A DNA stretch of 5,440 bases from Eubacterium sp. (GTDB taxonomy: Bacteria; Bacillota; Clostridia; Lachnospirales; Lachnospiraceae), in NCBI GenBank assembly GCA_003520145.1, contig DOVJ01000047.1:1-5440 (forward strand), in the 5' to 3' direction. How positions within the stretch are numbered: the stretch's first letter is position 1; each line of letters begins with the position of its first letter. Under the pieces are notes generated by a model. That model saw only the letters and a program-made list of their open reading frames with translations, was not told the origin of the DNA and searched no databases. Shown in pieces: positions 1 through 5,306 of this stretch. A program made the position numbers and the translations under genes.

Positions 1-496
1 GGCTGCTTTTGCAGGAGAATCACAGGCAAGGAACAAGTATACATACTTTGCTTCTAAGGCTAAGAAGGAAGGCTTTGAGCAGATCGCTGCGATCTTCTTG
101 CAGACAGCTGATAACGAGAAGGAGCATGCTAAGATTTGGTTTAAGGAACTTGACGGTATAGGTGATACTGTAGATAATCTTAAGGCTGCAGCAGAAGGCG
201 AGAACTTCGAGTGGACAGATATGTATGAGGAGTTTGCGAAGGTTGCTGAAGAAGAAGGCTTTAAGGCTTTGGCTGCTAAGTTCAGGATGGTAGGCGCTAT
301 CGAGAAGCGCCATGAGGAGCGCTATAGAGCTTTGCTCAAGAACATCGAGATGGATGAAGTATTCAAGAAGAGCTCGGTTAAGGTATGGGAGTGCCGCAAC
401 TGTGGACATGTGGTTGTAGGCGAGAAGGCACCTGAGGTTTGTCCTGTATGTGCTCATCCGAAGGCATACTTTGAAGTAAGTGCTGAGAATTACTGA
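1..496 (+). CDS. rbr: Rubrerythrin, 5'-truncated by the window edge
   Basis: Rubrerythrin is a cytoplasmic non-haem iron peroxidase of anaerobes that reduces hydrogen peroxide, taking electrons through its rubredoxin domain. The open frame starts at base 2 with AAFAGESQAR, the usual first-helix motif of the family, so only about 15 N-terminal residues are missing. The fragment has 164 residues. The four-helix diiron domain covers about residues 1-118, with two ExxH iron-ligand motifs (E39-H42 in NEKEH, E101-H104 in EKRHEE), the helix-one ligand E6 in GESQAR, and acidic AEEEGF at 82-87. The rubredoxin-like domain follows, with C131-x2-C134 and C147-x2-C150 in the CRNCGH and CPVCAHP signatures. 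All ligands expected in this part are present, so the enzyme looks intact. All lysine codons are AAG, unlike the AbiE genes further along. A terminator follows the TGA stop after about 30 bases. Family identity is close to certain; the promoter lies outside the window. Confidence 0.97.
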   Translation, partial: AAFAGESQARNKYTYFASKAKKEGFEQIAAIFLQTADNEKEHAKIWFKELDGIGDTVDNLKAAAEGENFEWTDMYEEFAKVAEEEGFKALAAKFRMVGAIEKRHEERYRALLKNIEMDEVFKKSSVKVWECRNCGHVVVGEKAPEVCPVCAHPKAYFEVSAENY

Positions 497-501
497 TCTA
501 G

Positions 502-522
502 ATATGTGATATGTGATATGTG
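502..522 (+). repeat. Three perfect tandem copies of ATATGTG
   Basis: Just after the rubrerythrin stop codon the 7-base unit ATATGTG occurs three times without mismatch (502-508, 509-515, 516-522). It lies between the stop codon and the terminator stem, in the 3' untranslated region. A tract like this can vary in copy number by slippage; nothing suggests a regulatory role. Confidence 0.75.
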
Positions 523-526
523 AATG

Positions 527-552
527 GGGCTGTGAAAACAGCCCTATTTTTT
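527..552 (+). terminator. Intrinsic terminator of rubrerythrin
   Basis: A perfect 7-bp stem, GGGCTGT (527-533) with ACAGCCC (538-544), closes a GAAA tetraloop of the stable GNRA type. It is followed by TATTTTTT. The hairpin ends 48 bases after the rubrerythrin stop and should end that transcript before the AlbA_2 gene promoter. Confidence 0.9.
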
Positions 553-610
553 ATTTCAGTCGGAGAAGATTCCTTCTTCTTAGCAAAGTGTAGGAAGGGG
601 TTATTAGAGG

Positions 611-690
611 CGAATATTCGACTTTTGGGAATGGATTAAGCGAATGTTCGGTGAATAAACCGAATATTCGGTTGACAAAGTGAATATTCG
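611..690 (+). promoter_or_regulatory. Array of four CGAATATTCG palindromic operators
   Basis: Four near-identical 10-bp palindromes begin at 611 (CGAATATTCG), 641 (CGAATGTTCG), 661 (CGAATATTCG) and 681 (TGAATATTCG). Spacings are 30, 20 and 20 bp, close to whole helical turns, so all sites face roughly the same side of the DNA. The third copy extends to a perfect 16-bp palindrome, AACCGAATATTCGGTT (658-673), whose right end enters the -35 box; the fourth lies inside the promoter spacer. The last three units also share a GTkA-type 3' flank and form an imperfect 20-bp direct repeat. Occupancy of sites three and four should block RNA polymerase, so repression is the likely role. The obvious candidate ligand is the winged-helix protein encoded just downstream, but that is inference. 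Confidence 0.8.
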
Positions 691-700
691 GTGATAAAAT
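672..700 (+). promoter_or_regulatory. Sigma-A-type promoter of the AlbA_2 gene
   Basis: A consensus -35 box TTGACA (672-677) is followed after exactly 17 bases by TAAAAT (695-700), which matches TATAAT at five of six positions. Transcription should start near 707, giving a leader of only about 20 nt before the ATG at 727. The promoter is embedded in the palindrome array, with one palindrome touching the -35 box and another in the spacer. Confidence 0.85.
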
Positions 701-726
701 TATAAAAAAGAAAGGTGGTTTGTGCT

Positions 727-2046
727 ATGGGCAGAGAGGATGAGAATATAGAATTCAAAGCTTGTTTTACTGAGCAGATATATAAAGAAGTGATTGCATT
801 TGCCAATGCGGATGGCGGAACCATATTTGTTGGATATGATGATGACGGCAACCCAGTGGGGCTTAAGGATTTTGATGATGAATATATTCGTATAACCAAT
901 GGAGTTCGTGATGTGATAATGCCGGATGTAACTATGTTTGTGAAGTATACAGTTCAAGATAATAATACTATTCGTATAACTGTTAGTGAAGGCGCGAATA
1001 AACCGTATTATCTAAAGTCAAAAGGGCTTAAACCGAGTGGCGTATATGTGCGCCAGGGTGCTTCTTCGGCACCTGCATCGCCAGAACTTATTCGTCAGTT
1101 TATAAAACAGAGTGATGGTGATGTTTATGAAAGTATGAGATCAATAAGACAGGACCTTACTTTCAAAGAAGCAGCACGTGTATTTGAAAAACATGGAGTT
1201 GAGTTTTCTGAGGTTAAGTTTGGCATACTTGGAATAACACAGGCGGATAAGTTGTTTACTAATACGGGATTACTTATATCAGATCAGTGTGGTCATACCA
1301 TAAAGATAGCGGTTTTTGGCGATGAAGATAAAACTGTATTCAGAGATAGTCAGGAGTTTTCTGGTTCGATATTAGAGCAGTTAGAAAGTGCATTTCGGTA
1401 TCTTATGCTTTGCAACAGGACTAAGGCTGTTTTTTCCGGATTAGAGAGAATCGAAAAAACTGATTATCCTGAAGGAGCTCTTCGTGAAGCATTGCTCAAC
1501 GCTGTCATTCATCGTGATTACAGTTATAGTGGCAGTATAATTATAAATGTTACTGATAATGAGATTGAGTTTATCTCGATAGGAGGGCTTATGCCTGGCC
1601 TAACTGTTGATGATATCAAGACTGGCATATCACAACCGAGAAATAAGACTATAGCTGAGATGTTTCGACGTCTGCATTTGATTGAGTCGTATGGTACAGG
1701 TATCAGAAAGATATTCTCATTGTACAAAAACTATTCAAGGCAGCCACGAATTGAGGTTACTGGCAATACATTTAAAATGGTTTTACCGAATATGAATAGT
1801 GAAGTTGATGTGAAAACCGGGGATGTGAGTGAACAAAAAGGTATAAGTCCTCAGATGAAAGAAATTCTGGTGTATATAGAGGATAATGGCTCTATTTCTG
1901 ATGAAGAGATACAGAATTTACTTGGTGTTAAACGTACGAGGGGATTTGAACTGACTAAAAGAATGCGTGATATGGGACTTATCGAGGTATTGGGAAGAGG
2001 AAAAGAAAAGAGATATATTGTGCATAATTCACAAAGTTTTTCGTAA
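727..2046 (+). CDS. AlbA_2 (Schlafen-type) / GHKL-ATPase / winged-helix putative transcriptional regulator
   Basis: The protein has 439 residues and three domains. Residues about 5-125 match the AlbA_2 (Schlafen-type) nucleic-acid-binding domain: EFK at 9-11, the FANADGGTIFVGYDDDGNPVGL block at 25-46, and SGVYVRQGASSAPAS near 104-118. Residues about 245-335 match the GHKL ATPase-like domain found C-terminally in this family: EALLNAVIHRDYS (E254, N258, H262-R263-D264), a GGLMPG loop at 286-291, and GTGIRKI at 323-329. Residues about 372-432 look like a winged helix (ISDEEIQNLLGVKR..., then RGKEKRYIV). The family is annotated as predicted transcriptional regulators (COG2865 type), and its biochemical role is poorly defined. 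ATG 727 is preferred to the upstream in-frame GTG at 715, because AAAGGTGG (711-718) sits 8 bases before 727 and covers that GTG. It is a single-gene unit. Lysine codons mix AAA and AAG, unlike rubrerythrin. Domain assignment is firm; autorepression through the palindromes is inferred. Confidence 0.9.
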   Translation: MGREDENIEFKACFTEQIYKEVIAFANADGGTIFVGYDDDGNPVGLKDFDDEYIRITNGVRDVIMPDVTMFVKYTVQDNNTIRITVSEGANKPYYLKSKGLKPSGVYVRQGASSAPASPELIRQFIKQSDGDVYESMRSIRQDLTFKEAARVFEKHGVEFSEVKFGILGITQADKLFTNTGLLISDQCGHTIKIAVFGDEDKTVFRDSQEFSGSILEQLESAFRYLMLCNRTKAVFSGLERIEKTDYPEGALREALLNAVIHRDYSYSGSIIINVTDNEIEFISIGGLMPGLTVDDIKTGISQPRNKTIAEMFRRLHLIESYGTGIRKIFSLYKNYSRQPRIEVTGNTFKMVLPNMNSEVDVKTGDVSEQKGISPQMKEILVYIEDNGSISDEEIQNLLGVKRTRGFELTKRMRDMGLIEVLGRGKEKRYIVHNSQSFS

Positions 2047-2126
2047 CATTTTGGGCATTTTTTTAGTAACTAGATATGGTACGAATGTGGCTTGGTTGAC
2101 GGCATATATAGTGGTTTCATGAGGTG

Positions 2127-2175
2127 AAGTGTCACAGTGCATATTACATAATGCACGGTGGCACTTGACTTTTTT
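2127..2175 (+). terminator. Long hairpin with T-tract, likely terminator of the AlbA_2 gene
   Basis: A 16-bp inverted repeat pairs AAGTGTCACAGTGCAT (2127-2142) with ATGCACGGTGGCACTT (2151-2166) across an 8-base loop, with one T-G wobble and one A-G mismatch. Three bases later come six Ts (2170-2175). The fold and T-tract fit an intrinsic terminator 80 bases after the AlbA_2 gene stop, although the GAC between stem and T-tract weakens it. The right arm and T-tract also overlap the -35 box of the next promoter, so the inverted repeat could instead, or also, be an operator for the FliD-like gene. Confidence 0.6.
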
Positions 2176-2193
2176 AAGCAAGTATGCTAATAT
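2165..2193 (+). promoter_or_regulatory. Extended -10 promoter of the FliD-like gene
   Basis: TTGACT (2165-2170) and TAATAT (2188-2193) are separated by 17 bases, and TGC directly before the -10 box makes it an extended -10 promoter. Transcription should begin near 2200. This is a housekeeping sigma-A-type promoter; I see no TAAA-N15-GCCGATAA sigma-D (flagellar) element before the gene. Confidence 0.75.
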
Positions 2194-2199
2194 GATATT

Positions 2200-2221
2200 A
2201 AGTATAAATGGACTTATACTT
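2200..2221 (+). promoter_or_regulatory. 8-bp inverted repeat at the predicted transcript start
   Basis: AAGTATAA (2200-2207) and TTATACTT (2214-2221) form a perfect inverted repeat around a 6-base centre, ATGGAC. It starts at the predicted transcription start, so it would be either a weak AU-rich hairpin at the 5' end of the mRNA or an operator just downstream of the promoter. It lies 19 bases before the ribosome-binding site and does not block it. Confidence 0.45.
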
Positions 2222-2256
2222 TCTTTGATCATATACAGACAAGGAGGTGAACTGTT

Positions 2257-3516
2257 ATGATTAGTAGCGTATATTCTTACTATATGTCGACCTACGGCAA
2301 CAATCGTACTGTGTCGAAGTATGACTCTCATAAGAAGAGTGAACTCAAAGATCGTTATAATGATATCCTGCATTCTAACAGTAAAGCCCCTGTGTATAAG
2401 GTCGATCTATCGGATGCAGCTCAAAAATTTGCAATTGATGTTAAGGAAAATGCTTTGTCACTTAGCAACATCCTCGAAGAAGTTCGCGATGATGCCGCGG
2501 ATGATTTCAGAAAGAACGCTTATTCGAGTGATCCGGATGTGCTTGAGGTCAAGTATATCGGCGAAGCCACTAAGGATGATAAGACTCTGTCGATAGGCGT
2601 TAAGCAGCTTGCTCTGCCGCAGGTTAATACGGGCAAGTACCTGAATCCTGATGGTAAGGTACTGAAGCCTGGCAAGTATAGCTTTGATGTGGACATAAGT
2701 AAGGTTGCTTATGAATTCCAGTTCACTGTCGGCGTCGGCGAGACCAACAAGGAAGTCCAGGATAAGCTTGCGCGTCTTGTGAATAAGTCCAATATTGGCA
2801 TGGTTGCTGGTGTGAACACTGATGAGAATGGCAACACGTCGCTTGTTATCACTTCTAACACTACAGGTACAGTGGATGGCAACGAGAAGGTATTTGTCAT
2901 ATCTGAAGAGAAAGAGGGCGCTGTGGCGGCGCTTGGTATAGACAGTGTTACTACATATGCTAAGGATGCGCAGTTTACGGTTGGCGGTGATCTCAAGAGT
3001 TCTACTTCCAACGAGTTCACCTTGGGTAAGTTATACGATATCAAGCTTAAGAGCGTGAGCGATGAGCCTGTTATCATAGGGCTTAAGAAGGACACTGAGG
3101 CGATGATCGATAATCTCAACAATATCGCTTCCGGTTTCAATTCGGTGATAGGCTTATCTAAGGATGATGCGAAGCCTCCTGGCAGCACTGAGAAGCTCTA
3201 TAAGGACTTCGCTGGTGTGGTAGCTGCCTATAAGAATACTCTGTCGAATAACGGTCTTGAGATAGATGAGGACGGCTATATGTCAGTCAACAAGAGCGTG
3301 ATAGATATGAAGAGTGTGGACGGAAGCATCAATAACACCCTTACAGAACTAAAGAGCTTCTCCGATTCTCTGCAGGATAAAGCAGACAATGCTGTCATAG
3401 ATCCTATGGCTTATGCCAACAGGCTCATAGTTGCCTACAAGAATCCTAATCATACGGTCAATATACCGTATGAAAGCAGTGCCTATAGTGGCATGATGTT
3501 CAATGGCTATGTGTGA
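2257..3516 (+). CDS. FliD-like flagellar filament cap / hook-associated protein 2 homologue
   Basis: The 419-residue protein resembles FliD, which caps the flagellar filament and helps flagellin polymerise after export through the flagellar type III apparatus. Consistent with that route, there is no signal peptide or membrane segment. FliD-like blocks in order are a helical N-terminus (MISSVYSYYMSTYG, then about 50-90); SIGVKQLALPQ (112-122); a chaperone-like LARLVNKSNIGMVAGVN...SLVITSNTTG (171-204); ALGID then AKDAQFTVGG (225-244); SNEFTLGKLYDIKLK (251-265); a helix LNNIASGFNSVIGL (287-300); and GLEIDEDGYMSVNKS (333-347). The C-terminus ends in YSGMMFNGYV. The start is secure: AAGGAGGTGA at 2241-2250 lies 6 bases before ATG 2257. 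The gene stands alone, with no flagellar neighbour in the window, and nearly all lysines are AAG, as in rubrerythrin. It may be an extra or diverged FliD paralogue, or a surface protein of similar fold. Confidence 0.7.
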   Translation: MISSVYSYYMSTYGNNRTVSKYDSHKKSELKDRYNDILHSNSKAPVYKVDLSDAAQKFAIDVKENALSLSNILEEVRDDAADDFRKNAYSSDPDVLEVKYIGEATKDDKTLSIGVKQLALPQVNTGKYLNPDGKVLKPGKYSFDVDISKVAYEFQFTVGVGETNKEVQDKLARLVNKSNIGMVAGVNTDENGNTSLVITSNTTGTVDGNEKVFVISEEKEGAVAALGIDSVTTYAKDAQFTVGGDLKSSTSNEFTLGKLYDIKLKSVSDEPVIIGLKKDTEAMIDNLNNIASGFNSVIGLSKDDAKPPGSTEKLYKDFAGVVAAYKNTLSNNGLEIDEDGYMSVNKSVIDMKSVDGSINNTLTELKSFSDSLQDKADNAVIDPMAYANRLIVAYKNPNHTVNIPYESSAYSGMMFNGYV

Positions 3517-3558
3517 TAAGTTGTTACATAGTTACCTCCCTTATTTTATTTGTTGTGG

Positions 3559-3594
3559 CCAGCCTCAGGTTTTGCGAACCTGGGGCTGGTTTTT
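3559..3594 (+). terminator. Strong intrinsic terminator after the FliD-like gene
   Basis: A 13-bp stem, CCAGCCTCAGGTT (3559-3571) with AACCTGGGGCTGG (3577-3589), has a single T-G wobble and closes a TTGCG loop. Five Ts (3590-3594) follow directly. It isolates the FliD-like unit from the AbiE operon. Confidence 0.95.
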
Positions 3595-3615
3595 ATCTGA
3601 TTGAATATATTAATA

Positions 3616-3644
3616 TTGACTTGTTAGGTTAAATATAGTATAAT
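3616..3644 (+). promoter_or_regulatory. Near-consensus promoter of the abiE operon
   Basis: TTGACT (3616-3621) and a perfect TATAAT (3639-3644) are spaced by 17 bases, so transcription should start near 3651. TATAGTA occurs twice on the same strand, at 3634-3640 (overlapping the -10 box) and at 3653-3659, 19 bp apart. AbiEi-type antitoxins are known to repress their own promoters, so these repeats are candidate binding sites, but in such AT-rich DNA that link is only suggestive. Confidence 0.85.
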
Positions 3645-3674
3645 TATTTCGGTATAGTAAAGGAGGTGTAGAGT

Positions 3675-4289
3675 ATGTTGATTGATTATCTTGTTGAAAT
3701 ATTTGGACCGAATGAGCCTATATTTCTTTCGGAGATTTCTTATGAGGATTATTCTGATATCTGGGTAAAAAAAGAACTTGCTAAGATGTGTGAGATTGGT
3801 AAGATAATACGATATGATAGAGGTATCTATTATGTCCCTGTTAAAACGCCGTTTGGTGACAGTGTTCTGAATCCTAATAAGATTATAGAGCGAAAGTATT
3901 TGTCTGAGAATGGTAAAAGGATAGGATTTTATACTGGAATTATGGCGTTGCAACAGATGGGACTTTCTACTCAGATGACCAATATTCCTGAGATACAAAC
4001 GAATAATGAGAATTCAAAGTATCGCAAAGTAAAAGTGGGAGATCAAGAGGTGGTTTTGCGTAAGTCAAGGGTTGAAATAGATGATGATAATATATATGTC
4101 TTGCAGTTTCTTGAGATGATGAATAGTGTTCCGGCAGATTTTTTTGATGATGATAGAAAAAGTGTTATAAGAAATTGGATTAAAGAATATAAAGTCTCTC
4201 AGGAATATGTTACTAGATACGCGCCTTTTTTCCCTGATAAGACTATGCGTAATCTAATAGAAAGTGGGGTGATATATTATGTTGCATGA
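3675..4289 (+). CDS. abiEi: AbiEi-type antitoxin / transcriptional autorepressor
   Basis: The 204-residue protein looks like the antitoxin of an AbiE toxin-antitoxin pair, treated as type IV because antitoxin and toxin are not thought to bind each other. In studied systems AbiEi also represses the operon through an N-terminal winged helix. Here residues about 1-55 show that fold: helix WVKKELAKMCEIGKI (30-44), then wing YDRGIYYVP (47-55), a typical AbiEi feature. The rest (FYTGIMALQQMGLSTQ at 85-100 and a basic stretch KYRKVKVGDQEVVLRKSRV at 115-133) fits the C-terminal antitoxin domain. The start is supported by AAAGGAGGTG at 3659-3668, 6 bases before the ATG. The stop overlaps the predicted toxin start, so the genes are translationally coupled. 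Recognition rests on the wing motif and on the AbiEii partner directly downstream; sequence similarity within this family is low. Confidence 0.85.
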   Translation: MLIDYLVEIFGPNEPIFLSEISYEDYSDIWVKKELAKMCEIGKIIRYDRGIYYVPVKTPFGDSVLNPNKIIERKYLSENGKRIGFYTGIMALQQMGLSTQMTNIPEIQTNNENSKYRKVKVGDQEVVLRKSRVEIDDDNIYVLQFLEMMNSVPADFFDDDRKSVIRNWIKEYKVSQEYVTRYAPFFPDKTMRNLIESGVIYYVA

Positions 4290-5092
4290 TGAGTCTGAAG
4301 AAAATAGCTACTGTTATGCCGGATATTGTTTTTAAAGGTGGGACATCACTTTCGAAGTGTTATCACATTATTAAGCGTTTTTCTGAAGATATTGATTTGA
4401 ATATACAGTCTGTTTTAAAACCATCTGAAGGTAAGAGAAAACAGCTTAAATCAAGTATTATTCGAGTAATCGATGATTTAGGGTTTGAATTAACTAATGC
4501 CGATGCAATAAAAAGTCGTCGTGATTATAATCGTTATATCATAGATTATCCTTCTTCACTTTCTGCATTTTATCTAAAAGAACAGCTTATAGTAGAAACG
4601 GCTATTTATCAAAGGACTTACCCAACAAAAATAATGTTAGCAGATAATCTAATATATCAATACCTTCATGAAAATGGGTATGACAATTATATAGATCAAT
4701 ACAGTTTACAACCATTTGAGTTGAATGTGCAGACTGCTGAGCGTACGCTGATTGACAAATTATATGCATTGGCAGATTATTACCTTTTGAATAGTATTAC
4801 TGAACATTCGCGACATATATATGATATCTACAAATTGTCTAAGATAGTTATCGTTAACGATACAGTGAAATCTCTTGCACAGTCTGTTGGCAACGAACGA
4901 AGATCACATAAGATGTGTCTTTCGGTGCAGGATGGAATAAATGTGAATGCTGTATTGCGTGAAATAATTGATCAGAAAGTCTATAAAGAAGATTATGATA
5001 CAATAACTACTTCGTTACTTTTTGAACCTGTTTCGTATGATGTGGCAGTTTCTGCTTTGGAGGAAATTCTTAAAAGTGGCATATTTGGTTAG
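4286..5092 (+). CDS. abiEii: AbiEii-type nucleotidyltransferase toxin, apparently N-terminally shortened
   Basis: AbiEii proteins are nucleotidyltransferase-fold toxins. The related MenT enzymes add nucleotides to tRNA acceptor ends and stop translation, and AbiEii was first found as a phage abortive-infection factor. This 268-residue frame holds the family motifs: VFKGGTSLSK (15-24), RFSEDIDL (31-38) with catalytic-type D35 and D37, a possible third acid E104 in LIVETAIYQ, K158 in ERTLIDKLYALADY (152-165), and SRHIYDIYKL (175-184). The core therefore looks intact. The start is odd: family members usually carry roughly 30-40 further N-terminal residues ending in an EKDYxVT-like motif before the xLKxI...PDIVFKGG segment, and these are absent. 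The only in-frame starts before the motif are ATG 4286 and 4289, overlapping the abiEi stop as ATGATGA, since the frame is closed by TAA at 4250. A better-placed ATG at 4279 is in another frame. AAA makes up 14 of 20 lysine codons, suggesting acquired DNA. Whether it is still toxic cannot be told from sequence. Confidence 0.88.
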   Translation: MMSLKKIATVMPDIVFKGGTSLSKCYHIIKRFSEDIDLNIQSVLKPSEGKRKQLKSSIIRVIDDLGFELTNADAIKSRRDYNRYIIDYPSSLSAFYLKEQLIVETAIYQRTYPTKIMLADNLIYQYLHENGYDNYIDQYSLQPFELNVQTAERTLIDKLYALADYYLLNSITEHSRHIYDIYKLSKIVIVNDTVKSLAQSVGNERRSHKMCLSVQDGINVNAVLREIIDQKVYKEDYDTITTSLLFEPVSYDVAVSALEEILKSGIFG

Positions 5093-5152
5093 TAAAGGCT
5101 GTGGTTGATGGATTTCCTTTCAAAAAAAGCGCATTTTTATAAATATACAGGC

Positions 5153-5181
5153 TTGAACTGATGATGAGAAAATAGTATAAT
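5153..5181 (+). promoter_or_regulatory. Promoter of the gene at the window's right end
   Basis: TTGAAC (5153-5158) is followed after 17 bases by a perfect TATAAT (5176-5181), placing the transcript start near 5188. It lies 60 bases past the abiEii stop. I see no convincing terminator between abiEii and this promoter, so some read-through from the abiE operon is possible. Confidence 0.8.
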
Positions 5182-5187
5182 GATTAT

Positions 5188-5306
5188 GGTTTGAACATCT
5201 GAAGTAATTCGCTGTCAGAGCGTGGGATTGCCCACTTTAGGCGGGGGAGGATGTCACTAAAGAAAAGTGTAGCGATGCAGAGTCAATATTGGGAGGAATA
5301 TAAAAT
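5188..5306 (+). promoter_or_regulatory. Possible structured 5' leader RNA, class unknown
   Basis: About 119 nt separate the predicted transcript start from the ATG at 5307, far longer than the other leaders here (about 20-60 nt). Visible pairings are a possible closing helix TCGCT (5209-5213) with AGCGA (5271-5275); a tight hairpin GTGGG (5222-5226) with CCCAC (5231-5235) around an ATTG loop; and CTTTAG (5235-5240) with CTAAAG (5257-5262), which encloses the purine run GGGGGAGG (5243-5250). Two alternatives compete: CGCT/AGCG (5210-5213 with 5219-5222) and CACTTT/AAAGTG (5233-5238 with 5264-5269). I cannot match it to a riboswitch class I know. The helices are short, so this is a suggestion from pairing and leader length only. 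Confidence 0.35.

Noticed and set aside
565..580. AGAAG/CTTCT short inverted repeat upstream of the operator array
   Set aside because: Only 5 bp with no T-tract or placement relative to a promoter; not distinguishable from chance.
715..726. GTG at 715 as the start of the AlbA_2 gene (four extra residues, MVCA)
   Set aside because: The GTG lies inside the ribosome-binding site AAAGGTGG (711-718), which is correctly spaced for ATG 727; nothing resembling a site precedes 715 at the right distance.
2096..2124. TTGACG at 2096 as a -35 box of an extra promoter
   Set aside because: The position 17 bases downstream reads ATGAGG, a poor -10 box, while a much better promoter for the FliD-like gene lies at 2165-2193.
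2709..3188. 159-codon minus-strand open frame within the FliD-like gene
   Set aside because: It lies entirely inside a well-supported gene with clear FliD motifs and has no recognisable domain; it is an antisense shadow.
4279..4335. 18-codon frame MLHDESEENSYCYAGYCF as a functional small protein
   Set aside because: It ends within the toxin motif-I coding sequence and is better explained as the relic start of a longer abiEii; a programmed frameshift is also unlikely because no slippery sequence is evident.
4801..4810. TGAACATTCG inside abiEii, resembling the upstream palindrome
   Set aside because: A single degenerate copy inside coding sequence, with no neighbouring copies and no promoter nearby; most likely chance.
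5122..5138. A7-GCGCA-T5 as a terminator for abiEii
   Set aside because: The stem would consist only of A-T pairs with no GC core, too weak to call a terminator.
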